Part shown: positions 1 to 5,366 of the stretch, piece after piece
Layout: every line of letters starts with the position of its first letter
How positions within the stretch are numbered: the first letter of the stretch is position 1
From: Acidimicrobiia bacterium
GTDB taxonomy: Bacteria > Actinomycetota > Acidimicrobiia > Spongiisociales > UBA5794
Direction: 5' to 3'
NCBI GenBank assembly: GCA_013001485.1
Contig: JABDMN010000015.1
Span: 1 to 8,832, forward strand
DNA: 8,832 bases
Notes under the pieces: model-generated
Database searches by the model: none
The model's input: only the letters and a program-made list of their open reading frames with translations
Told to the model about the DNA's origin: nothing
Position numbers and translations under genes: made by a program

Positions 1-1
1 G

Positions 2-868
2 TCCTACCTGACGCTCGCCAAAGAGATCGCTGACGACGAGGCACAGCTGGCCGAGTCGCTGGATGTTCTCCTGGAAGACCTGGCAACGCTCGATCGACCG
101 GATCTGATGCGCCGCATCGAGTTGCTCTCGTCGACGGCCTCCGAGCTGCGTGGCTCGCTCGACGACGTGGTTATCACCGGAACCGTCGCAGAGACCCACG
201 GTTTCCTCGTTGTGGCATCCACGTCGTGGCGCGACGCACTCGCAGGCCTCGACGATGGTGTGGTGGCTGTGCTCGAGGCGCCTGACGAACCCGAAGGGGA
301 AACGGTCCTGCGCGAGGTGTTCGAGCTGCTCGAGGTTGGCGACCGTGCCTACTCAGGGTTTGAGGACGCCATTGGCCGGCTCGATCCGGACATCGTCACG
401 AGCATCTATCCAGAGGTCGCCTTCGTGGGTCCAGGGCGCGCCGACACTCACACTGCCGAGGCAGTCGCGCTGCGGCTCGGAGCCAGCTCGGGCCTCGCTG
501 ATCGGTATGACGTCTCGGTCACCGCCACTCTTGACCCTGCTCCCGTCGGTGACCGCAACGGTGTGCCGGTGGTCCCGTTCGGCGCCACCTTCACCGTGAG
601 CGTCGTCGTCGCAAACGTGGGCAACCTCGATGCCGCGTCGACAGGGCTCGAGGTGACGTTGCTCGAGGTGGGTGGCGACGAGGTCTCCCAAACGCGGTCG
701 CAGTTGATCACGGATCTCGGCGCCGGCGAGGCTACGTCGGTGGCGATCGAGGACTTCACGGTCGATCCGGGCAAGCTGTACGAGCTGACAGCGCGAATCG
801 CCCTGGCTGAAGACGCAGACCCGGACAATGATGTGTGGTCGGTGCTGTTCTTGAGGAACGAAGAATGA
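2..868 (+). CDS. Protein with C-terminal CARDB-like Ig domain (5' partial)
   Basis: The reading frame is open from the first bases of the window, so the N-terminus is missing; 288 residues are visible. Residues 1-50 are Leu/Glu/Asp-rich and probably helical or coiled coil. Residues 51-165 form a mixed segment I do not recognise. From about residue 166 the sequence alternates hydrophobic beta-strand patterns (DVSVTATLDPAP, FTVSVVVANVGN, a Gly-rich turn, LYELTARIAL) and ends in the Asp/Asn-rich stretch ADPDNDVWSVLFL. This is the pattern of CARDB-type Ig-like domains, which usually sit outside the cytoplasm. The missing N-terminus may carry a signal peptide or membrane anchor; that is inference. 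An internal ATG at 107 would only be the start if the upstream open frame were accidental, and the continuous amphipathic helix argues against that. The stop overlaps the next start (ATGA), implying one transcript with the DUF4446 gene. Function unknown. Confidence 0.75.
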   Translation, partial: SYLTLAKEIADDEAQLAESLDVLLEDLATLDRPDLMRRIELLSSTASELRGSLDDVVITGTVAETHGFLVVASTSWRDALAGLDDGVVAVLEAPDEPEGETVLREVFELLEVGDRAYSGFEDAIGRLDPDIVTSIYPEVAFVGPGRADTHTAEAVALRLGASSGLADRYDVSVTATLDPAPVGDRNGVPVVPFGATFTVSVVVANVGNLDAASTGLEVTLLEVGGDEVSQTRSQLITDLGAGEATSVAIEDFTVDPGKLYELTARIALAEDADPDNDVWSVLFLRNEE

Positions 869-1317
869 CTCTTGCGTTGTGGATCGCCATCGGGGTGCTC
901 GGGCTCGTCGTCATCTGGCTGGTGACAGCGCTGTTGCGGGTCCGATCGGTGGTGCAACTGGTTCCCGAGGAGGGCGGCGTCCTCGAGGCCATTCGGGAAC
1001 TGGATCGAGACCTGGAGTCTCTCGAGTCGACTGTCGAAGGCATGGTGCCGAGGCTGCAGTCCGTTGAGCAGCAATTGCCCGGCACCATCAGCCGCACGGG
1101 AGTCGTTCGCTACGACGCGTTCGACGATGTCACCGGTGCCTTGAGCCGCTCGCTCGCTTTCCTCAACGATCGCGGCACGGGGATCGTTCTCACCGTTCTC
1201 GTGGGACGCTCGGACTCTCTGTTCTACGTCAAGCAGATCGAAGGCGGGCTGGGAACCGAGGCCCTGTCGCCCGAAGAGTCCGCCGCAATCGCGGCCGCGA
1301 TGCGCGATTCGGCCTGA
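865..1317 (+). CDS. DUF4446 family membrane-anchored protein
   Basis: 150 residues. Residues 3-25 form one hydrophobic segment (LALWIAIGVLGLVVIWLVTA) that should be an N-terminal transmembrane anchor. Residues 35-72 are charged with heptad-like Leu spacing, suggesting a short coiled coil. Residues 78-150 match DUF4446: GVVRYDAFDDVTGALSRSLAFL, then a GIVLTVLVGR strand, a YVK-type strand and the closing LSPEESAAI helix. The family is widespread in Firmicutes and Actinobacteria, and its function is not known. I chose the ATG at 865, not the in-frame start at 835, because GAGG at 853-856 lies 8 bases before it, it overlaps the previous stop as ATGA, and the upstream residues add only a poorly hydrophobic extension. 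It is probably translationally coupled to the CARDB-like gene and sits 26 bp before serS. Confidence 0.85.
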   Translation: MTLALWIAIGVLGLVVIWLVTALLRVRSVVQLVPEEGGVLEAIRELDRDLESLESTVEGMVPRLQSVEQQLPGTISRTGVVRYDAFDDVTGALSRSLAFLNDRGTGIVLTVLVGRSDSLFYVKQIEGGLGTEALSPEESAAIAAAMRDSA

Positions 1318-1336
1318 TCCGACAGCTGGGTAGCAT
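1308..1336 (+). promoter_or_regulatory. Possible leaderless promoter of serS
   Basis: A -10-like TAGCAT at 1331-1336 ends 7 bases before the serS ATG, and no Shine-Dalgarno sequence lies in the remaining gap. A weak -35 candidate, TTCGGC, sits at 1308-1313 with a 17-bp spacer. In actinobacteria a TAnnnT box placed 7-8 bases before the start codon usually gives transcripts that begin at the start codon. The same spacing occurs before the MBL gene at 3663. The -35 is poor, so confidence is moderate. Confidence 0.45.
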
Positions 1337-1343
1337 CGCGCAG

Positions 1344-2597
1344 ATGCTGGACGTAGCTCTTCTTCGCTCGGATCCCGACGCCGTTGCCACAGCCATGGCC
1401 CGACGTGGTGTCGCTCTCGATGTGGCTGCGCTGGTTGGTCTCGACGAGAACCGCCGGGAGGTCCGGGTCAAGGCTGAAGCCTTGAGGGCAGAGCAGAAGG
1501 ATTCGGGCAAGGCGATCGCCAAGCTCCAGGGCGACGAGAAGCAGGAAGCCATCGACCGCGCTGCCGAGCTTTCGGCCAACTACAAGGCCGCCCTCGAGGA
1601 AGCCGACGCTCTCGACGCCGAGTTCAACACTCGATGGATGCCGCTTCCCAACCTTGCCGACCCGACCGCAGCCGACGGCATGGAAGAAGAGGACGCCGTC
1701 GAGGTGTCACGCCACGGTGAAGCGCCAGAGTTCGGCTTCGAGCCGAAGGACCACCTCGATCTCGGCCAGGCGCTTGGAGTCATCGACACCGAACGGGCCG
1801 CCAAGGTATCTGGGAGCAGGTTCGGGTTCATCTCCGGGAAGCTGGCGCTGCTCGAGTTCAGCCTCGTTCGCTATGCGATGGACAACCTGAATGGGCACGG
1901 GTTCACCCCGGTCATCCCGCCCGTCATGGTGCGCGAGCAGGCCCTGTACGGAACGGGCTTCTTCCCCGGTGATCGTGAGCAGGTGTACGCGATTCCCGAG
2001 GACGACATGTTTCTGGTGGGGACCGCAGAGGTGCCGCTTGCGGCGATGCACACCGACGAGATCTTTGATGTGGACGAACTGCCGTTGCGCTACGCCGGGT
2101 TCTCCACGTGTTTCCGGCGCGAAGCCGGCACATACGGCAAGGACACTCGCGGCATCTTCCGCGTCCACCAGTTCGACAAGGTGGAGATGTTCATCTTCTG
2201 TGAGCCGGAGAACTCCCAGGCCGAGCACGACCACCTGCTCGAGCGTGAGGAGGAGCTGATGCGGGGTCTCGACATCGCCTACCGCGTCGTCAACGTCGCA
2301 TGCGGCGACCTCGGATCCTCCGCGGCCAAGAAGTACGACATCGAGGCCTGGTTCCCCGGACAGCAGCGGTATCGCGAACTGACCTCAACCTCGAACACGA
2401 CCGACTATCAATCGCGGCGGCTCAAGATCAGGTACCGCGCCGATGACGGGAACCGTCTCGTCCACACCCTGAACGGCACCGGGTTTGCGGTGGGCCGAAC
2501 CCTGGCGGCAATCCTCGAGAACCATCAGGATGGCGAGGGCCGGGTGCGGATCCCGGCCGCGCTCGTGCCGTACACAGGGTTCGAATTCATCGAGTGA
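1344..2597 (+). CDS. serS: Serine--tRNA ligase
   Basis: 417 residues, the normal length for bacterial SerRS. The cytoplasmic enzyme activates serine with ATP and charges tRNA-Ser (and tRNA-Sec where present). Residues 27-99 form the long antiparallel coiled-coil arm that grips the tRNA variable arm. The class II catalytic core follows: motif 1 around 183-197 (GHGFTPVIPPVMV), the serine-binding TAEVPL loop at 227-232, motif 2 with FRREAGTYGKDTRG at 257-270, the conserved ELTSTSNTTDYQSRR block at 345-359, and motif 3 GTGFAVGRTLAAILENHQ at 378-395 with its Arg at 385. No key residue appears to be missing. The ATG at 1344 gives the standard N-terminus MLDVALLRSDPDAV. It follows the DUF4446 gene by 26 bp and its stop overlaps the GTG of the methyltransferase gene. 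There is no room for a T-box leader. Confidence 0.98.
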   Translation: MLDVALLRSDPDAVATAMARRGVALDVAALVGLDENRREVRVKAEALRAEQKDSGKAIAKLQGDEKQEAIDRAAELSANYKAALEEADALDAEFNTRWMPLPNLADPTAADGMEEEDAVEVSRHGEAPEFGFEPKDHLDLGQALGVIDTERAAKVSGSRFGFISGKLALLEFSLVRYAMDNLNGHGFTPVIPPVMVREQALYGTGFFPGDREQVYAIPEDDMFLVGTAEVPLAAMHTDEIFDVDELPLRYAGFSTCFRREAGTYGKDTRGIFRVHQFDKVEMFIFCEPENSQAEHDHLLEREEELMRGLDIAYRVVNVACGDLGSSAAKKYDIEAWFPGQQRYRELTSTSNTTDYQSRRLKIRYRADDGNRLVHTLNGTGFAVGRTLAAILENHQDGEGRVRIPAALVPYTGFEFIE

Positions 2598-3238
2598 GCG
2601 ATCGCCAGCTCACCGGCGGTGGCGAGGTCTTCGCCGACATTGCCCGCAAGTACGACCGGCTCAATCGCGTTTTGTCTCTGGGCCGGGACCAGGCTTGGCG
2701 CCGGAAGGCGATCGCCTACCTTCCTCCGGGCCGGGTCCTCGACCTGGGTGGCGGGACGGGTGCCGCCAACCCCGAGTTCGGCGACCGCGAGGTTGTCGCC
2801 CTCGACCCGGCAGCCTCCATGCTGGCGCTGAACCCGACGGGGTATCGGGTGGCGGGCGTCGGTGAGGCTTTGCCCTTCGTCGACGGCTCCTTCGATGGAG
2901 TCTTCTCGGCCTATGTGTTTCGGAATCTGACGTCGGTCGACCAGACGATGACCGAAGTTGCCCGAGTTTTGAGATCAGGTGGCGTGGCCGCCATCGTCGA
3001 TCTCGGCCGCCCAACCAACTCCTTGGCACGGGCAGTACACCGAGCAGGCAGCGCCGTGGTCCTACCGACCGTCGGCCTCTTGTCAGGAGCGAGGGAGGAG
3101 TACACGTACCTCCACAAGAGCCTCGACAAACACCCCCACCCAGAAGAGCTCCTGGCGAACACCCCGCTGGCGCTCGAAGACACCTGGCGAATGGGCCCGA
3201 TGGGTTTCGTCTGGGCCGCAGTCCTCCACAAACCGTGA
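2594..3238 (+). CDS. UbiE/MenG-type class I SAM methyltransferase
   Basis: 214 residues starting at GTG, which overlaps the serS stop as GTGA; this implies translational coupling. The UbiE/MenG pattern is clear: VFADIARKYDRLNRVLSLG at 12-30 followed by WRR; SAM motif I VLDLGGGTG at 48-56; the acidic ribose contact ALD at 69-71; EALPFVDGSFDGVFSAYVFRNL at 91-112; RVLRSGG at 124-130; and the late EYTYLHKSLDKHPHPEEL at 169-186. Family members methylate demethylmenaquinone (or demethoxyubiquinol) with SAM. In an actinobacterium the menaquinone step is the likely role. It is shorter than typical members (about 230-250): the segment between motif I and the EALPF motif is compressed, apparently lacking a helix. 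No other men gene is visible, so a different quinone or small-molecule substrate is possible. Confidence 0.85.
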   Translation: MSDRQLTGGGEVFADIARKYDRLNRVLSLGRDQAWRRKAIAYLPPGRVLDLGGGTGAANPEFGDREVVALDPAASMLALNPTGYRVAGVGEALPFVDGSFDGVFSAYVFRNLTSVDQTMTEVARVLRSGGVAAIVDLGRPTNSLARAVHRAGSAVVLPTVGLLSGAREEYTYLHKSLDKHPHPEELLANTPLALEDTWRMGPMGFVWAAVLHKP

Positions 3239-3242
3239 TTGG

Positions 3243-3277
3243 CTAGGGACTAGGGACTAGGGGCTAGGAACTGAAAG
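3243..3277 (+). repeat. Short tandem repeat, 7-bp period (CTAGGGA type)
   Basis: Five consecutive 7-bp units begin 5 bases after the methyltransferase stop: CTAGGGA twice, then CTAGGGG, CTAGGAA and a decayed CTGAAAG. Read on the minus strand every unit fits YYYYYAG. The units decay toward the ffs side. The period is the same as in the tracts at 3564-3612 and 3625-3652. Confidence 0.85.
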
Positions 3278-3288
3278 ACCGTGCGCCT

Positions 3289-3314
3289 CGCCGTCGAACA
3301 CTCGAACCACGGCG
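3289..3314 (-). terminator. Possible terminator hairpin downstream of ffs
   Basis: On the minus strand, CGCCGT and ACGGCG form 6-bp arms around a 14-base loop. They lie about 25-35 bases beyond the predicted 3' end of the SRP RNA and are followed within 10 bases by the T-rich TCTTTCAGTT. The loop is large and the T run is broken, so this is only a candidate. Confidence 0.3.
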
Positions 3315-3339
3315 CGTCCCGGGCGTCCGACTCCACGCA

Positions 3340-3440
3340 GGCGACCCCACAGCACCCAGAGCGAGTCACTTAGGGCTGCTTCCTTCCGGACCTGACCCGA
3401 TTCACGGCCGCTCCGCCGCGTGAGACCTGTGCTTCATCAC
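3340..3440 (-). ncRNA. ffs: Signal recognition particle 4.5S-type RNA
   Basis: The minus strand carries the universal SRP domain IV sequence. Complement positions 3398-3373 read GGGTCAGGTCC, then the GGAA tetraloop, then GGAAGCAGCCC. This includes the asymmetric loop bound by Ffh, followed by CCTAAG, which is usual in actinobacteria. The preceding CGTGAATC is also typical. Outer bases CACAG (3431-3427) and CTGTG (3352-3348) pair to close the rod, giving a core of about 84 nt, so the gene is the small bacterial type without an Alu domain. The RNA binds Ffh, and the complex delivers nascent membrane proteins to FtsY. Exact ends are uncertain by about 10 nt. It lies opposite to the flanking protein genes and needs its own minus-strand promoter above 3440, which I could not identify clearly. 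Confidence 0.92.
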
Positions 3441-3563
3441 CGAACGATCCGGCGCTGACCCGAAACTCGACCGCCCTCGGGCGAGGCATGCGTCCCGCAT
3501 GAAGAGGATTTCGGGAACAGGGCACCCCTAGCGCCCCACGTGCACGGTCGAGCAGAAGAATAG
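3441..3563. other. Intergenic stretch upstream of ffs with small inverted repeats
   Basis: No gene is visible between the 5' end of ffs and the repeat tract at 3564. The stretch contains compact perfect inverted repeats: CGCCC-tc-GGGCG (3472-3483) and ATGCG-tcc-CGCAT (3488-3500). A weaker GGGC/GCCC pairing lies near 3520-3537. It should contain the ffs promoter, but I found no convincing -35/-10 pair on the minus strand. No tRNA T-arm signature is present. Confidence 0.5.
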
Positions 3564-3612
3564 TTGTCAGTTGTCAGCCATCGGCCACCAGCTACCGGTC
3601 GCCGGCTGCCGG
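3564..3612 (+). repeat. Degenerate 7-bp-period array, seven YYRYCRG units
   Basis: Seven contiguous heptamers in one phase all fit the pattern YYRYCRG. The first two are identical TTGTCAG; later units drift to forms such as CCACCAG and CTACCGG while keeping the C at position 5 and the G at position 7. The following unit (3613-3619) no longer fits. The array encodes no plausible protein. Confidence 0.8.
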
Positions 3613-3624
3613 CCAAGAGAAAGG

Positions 3625-3652
3625 CGGGCGGCTGGTAGCTGGCAGCCGGTAG
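3625..3652 (-). repeat. Inverted continuation of the 7-bp-period array
   Basis: Read on the minus strand from 3652 down, three heptamers (CTACCGG, CTGCCAG, CTACCAG) fit YYRYCRG exactly, and a fourth (3631-3625) fits with one mismatch. It is separated by 12 bp from the plus-oriented array, so the two can pair: GCTACCGG at 3591-3598 is the exact complement of 3646-3653, and CTGCC at 3606-3610 of 3641-3645. The tract overlaps the -10 candidate of the MBL gene. Confidence 0.75.
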
Positions 3653-3655
3653 CGT
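3650..3655 (+). promoter_or_regulatory. Possible leaderless -10 box of the MBL-fold gene
   Basis: TAGCGT ends 7 bases before the ATG at 3663, the same geometry as TAGCAT before serS. No Shine-Dalgarno sequence precedes the ATG. The position where a -35 would sit (about 3627-3632, GC-rich repeat) does not resemble TTGACA. Confidence 0.4.
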
Positions 3656-3662
3656 TCTCTGT

Positions 3663-4415
3663 ATGTCCACTCCCTTCACCATTCATCCTGCAGGAGACGG
3701 TGTCTGGGCTGCGATCTCGCCGCCTATGGAGATGCCGGCCATTTCGAACGCCGCGATCATCGATCTCGGCGACCGGACCCTCGTCGTTGACAGCTTCATG
3801 ACCTTTCAGGCCGCTCAAGCTCTCAGCGACGCCGCCGAGGAGCTGACCGGCAATCGGCCTCATCTGCTCGTCACGACCCACCATCACGTCGACCACGTTG
3901 GTGGCAACAGCGTGTTCGCTGAGATTCCCCGGTTTGGCACTGCCCGCATGCGGGAGCTGATCGAACAGGACGTCCCGCTGCCCGATGTGCTCATCGTCAG
4001 CCCCATCGAGGTCATCGGCAGCGAGCGAAGTGTGCGGGTCATCCCCACAGGCAAGGGCCATACCGACAGCGACATCATCGTTTCGGTACCCGACGTCGGC
4101 ACAGTGGTAGCAGGCGACCTGGTGTGGAACGGCGTTCACCCTAAGACCAGCGACGGCAATCCCCAGGCGTGGGTGGATTCACTCGATGTCATCCGCAAGC
4201 TCGGTCCAACGTTGGTGGTCGGTGGTCACGGCAAGCCGGGGGGCCAGGCCCTGGTCGACAAGATGGTCCGCTACATGGGATCCGTCGGCGAGGTGGCCGG
4301 ACAGGTCTCTTCCGGCGAATTGAAGGCCACCGATGCCGAGGCGCCGAAAGGGACCGCCAAGTGGCTGGGTCTCGACCGATTCCACAAAGGCCTCGAAGCC
4401 ATCACGTCGCGCTGA
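3663..4415 (+). CDS. Metallo-beta-lactamase-fold hydrolase
   Basis: 250 residues, cytoplasmic, with no signal peptide. The MBL-fold metal ligands are complete: HxHxDH at 73-78 (THHHVDHVGG), His133 in GKGHTDSD, Asp152 in AGDLVWN and His189 in VGGHGKPGG. This predicts a dinuclear, usually zinc, hydrolase. The early part (residues 8-45: a short beta strand, SNAAIIDLGD, then VVDSF) is the usual start of the fold. Spacing of the motifs resembles class B lactamase/glyoxalase II-like members more than the RNase J or arylsulfatase types, but the substrate cannot be deduced. The ATG at 3663 is chosen because it starts just before the first beta strand and lies 7 bases after a TAGCGT box; there is no Shine-Dalgarno. 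It converges on the VOC genes with a 30-bp gap. Confidence 0.9.
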   Translation: MSTPFTIHPAGDGVWAAISPPMEMPAISNAAIIDLGDRTLVVDSFMTFQAAQALSDAAEELTGNRPHLLVTTHHHVDHVGGNSVFAEIPRFGTARMRELIEQDVPLPDVLIVSPIEVIGSERSVRVIPTGKGHTDSDIIVSVPDVGTVVAGDLVWNGVHPKTSDGNPQAWVDSLDVIRKLGPTLVVGGHGKPGGQALVDKMVRYMGSVGEVAGQVSSGELKATDAEAPKGTAKWLGLDRFHKGLEAITSR

Positions 4416-4445
4416 GGTCAACCGCTGGGTGGTCTTGAGCCAGTC

Positions 4446-4886
4446 CTACTGCACGCAGAACCAGTTGCCCTCCGGATCGTGCATCTCGATCCAGACCTCG
4501 CCGGCCATGCCAGTGGCCTCGCGGTGGAATGAAGCGCCGAGAGCTTCGAGGCGAGTGCGTTCCTCGACGAGCCGCTGTTGGCGTGCTTCGTCGGTCAAGT
4601 CGACCCCGCTGCCACCAACGGCGTTGACGTCGATGTGCACCCGCTGGTTGGGCGATCCCCCGTCCCAACGTTCGAACAGGAGACGGGGGCCATCGCCGTC
4701 TGGGTCCACCGCCGCCGAGATGTCGTTCCACCTCTCCTCGGGGATGCCCACCTCGGTGGCGAAGGCTTCCCAGCTGTCGAAGCCCGGGGGCGGCGGCTGC
4801 AACTCGTAGCCAAGAGCCCCCGCCCAGAACTCGGCGAGCCGTCCCGGATCAGCGCAAGCGAACACGATCTGAAGTGAATGAGCCAT
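4446..4886 (-). CDS. VOC/glyoxalase-like domain protein
   Basis: 146 residues containing two beta-alpha-beta-beta-beta halves of the vicinal oxygen chelate fold. Residues 5-29 (LQIVFACADPGRLAEFWAGALGYEL) give the first strand and helix. RVHIDVNAV at 82-90 opens the second half, and WIEMHDPEGNWFCVQ at 132-146 is the characteristic C-terminal strand of glyoxalase-like members common in actinobacteria. Such proteins include metal-dependent isomerases, dioxygenases and drug-binding resistance proteins; the substrate here cannot be assigned. The start at 4886 lies only 6 bases after the stop of the upstream VOC gene and has no clear ribosome binding site, so it is probably translated by coupling. 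The two VOC proteins are dissimilar enough not to be a recent duplication. Confidence 0.88.
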   Translation of the reverse strand: MAHSLQIVFACADPGRLAEFWAGALGYELQPPPPGFDSWEAFATEVGIPEERWNDISAAVDPDGDGPRLLFERWDGGSPNQRVHIDVNAVGGSGVDLTDEARQQRLVEERTRLEALGASFHREATGMAGEVWIEMHDPEGNWFCVQ

Positions 4887-4892
4887 GGGCTG

Positions 4893-5273
4893 TCAGCCGG
4901 TGTACGTCGCCGGGAACCACATGGTGCCGCTGGGGTCTCTGAAGGCTGCGCTTCGCTCGCCATAGGGCTGGTCGAGCGGCTCGTGGAGGGACGTGGCACC
5001 GGCCTTGAGCGCCTTGGCGTAAACGGCGTCGGTGTCCTCGACATACAGATGGAGCGACCCTTGGAAGGGACCCCACCCGCCACGGGCCTCGGACACTTCG
5101 ATCATGGAGTCCCCGACGCGGATGGCAGAGTTGGTGATCGTTCCTTCGTCAAGTGAGCGGCTCAACTCGACAGCGTCGAAGACCTCGACGATGAATTCGA
5201 TGAGCTCCTTGGCACCCTCGACGATGAGATACGGCGTAACGGTCCCGAATCCGGGCCGGCGGTGGTCGGTCAT
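4893..5273 (-). CDS. VOC family protein, PhnB-like
   Basis: 126 residues. Residues 11-36 (TVTPYLIVEGAKELIEFIVEVFDA) match the PhnB-like/bleomycin-resistance-like start TPYL..GA..AI.FY...F. Residues 72-80 (GSLHLYVED) and 101-124 (DQPYGERSAAFRDPSGTMWFPAT) form the second half. His75 could be a metal or substrate ligand; the rest of the metal set is not obvious, so catalytic activity is uncertain. I chose the ATG at 5273 over an in-frame GTG at 5288 because AAGGAG at 5285-5280 lies 6 bases upstream of the ATG and would be inside the longer reading frame. It is the first gene of a two-gene unit with the downstream VOC gene, with a -10 candidate just upstream. Confidence 0.88.
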   Translation of the reverse strand: MTDHRRPGFGTVTPYLIVEGAKELIEFIVEVFDAVELSRSLDEGTITNSAIRVGDSMIEVSEARGGWGPFQGSLHLYVEDTDAVYAKALKAGATSLHEPLDQPYGERSAAFRDPSGTMWFPATYTG

Positions 5274-5279
5274 CGTGCT

Positions 5280-5285
5280 CTCCTT
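5280..5285 (-). promoter_or_regulatory. Shine-Dalgarno deciding the PhnB-like gene start
   Basis: On the minus strand AAGGAG lies 6 bases before the ATG at 5273. It overlaps what would be codons 2-3 of the longer GTG-started version, which supports the shorter protein. Confidence 0.75.
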
Positions 5286-5297
5286 CACTCGACCAAC

Positions 5298-5303
5298 AGG
5301 TTA
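5298..5303 (-). promoter_or_regulatory. Candidate -10 box of the VOC gene pair
   Basis: The minus strand reads TAACCT, a TAnnnT match. It would place the transcript start near 5291, about 6 bases before the Shine-Dalgarno, giving a very short leader. The -35 position holds only a weak TCCTTC at the foot of the neighbouring terminator hairpin. Confidence 0.35.
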
Positions 5304-5322
5304 CGCGGCCCTCCAGACGCGA

Positions 5323-5351
5323 AGGAGCCACCGCGTGACGCGGTGGCTCCT
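5323..5351 (-). terminator. Perfect 13-bp hairpin after the secreted-protein gene
   Basis: AGGAGCCACCGCG (5323-5335) and its exact complement (5339-5351) are separated by only 3 bases. It starts 15 bases after the TAG stop of the minus-strand gene ending at 5367. No T run follows, as is common for GC-rich actinobacterial terminators. It separates this gene from the VOC pair on the same strand. Confidence 0.75.
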
Positions 5352-5366
5352 CAGAGGCGTTATCCC

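Noticed and set aside
448..1074. Minus-strand open frame (208 codons) across the first two genes
   Set aside because: Its composition is Ser/Arg/Thr/Pro-rich with no domain pattern, and it runs against clear CARDB-like and DUF4446 coding on the plus strand.
3441..3540. Possible tRNA next to ffs, prompted by several small hairpins
   Set aside because: No T-arm GTTCGANTC, no CCA-proximal acceptor pairing and no cloverleaf spacing were found on either strand.
3243..3655. CRISPR array
   Set aside because: The repeats are 7 bp and contiguous, with no spacers, and no cas genes are nearby.
3437..4139. Minus-strand open frames over the ffs upstream region and the MBL gene
   Set aside because: They translate the repeat tracts and the reverse of the HxHxDH region, giving low-complexity or His-rich shadows without a ribosome site.
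4416..4445. Terminator between the convergent MBL and VOC genes
   Set aside because: Only an imperfect GGTCAACC/GGTGGTC pairing without a T run is present, too weak to call.
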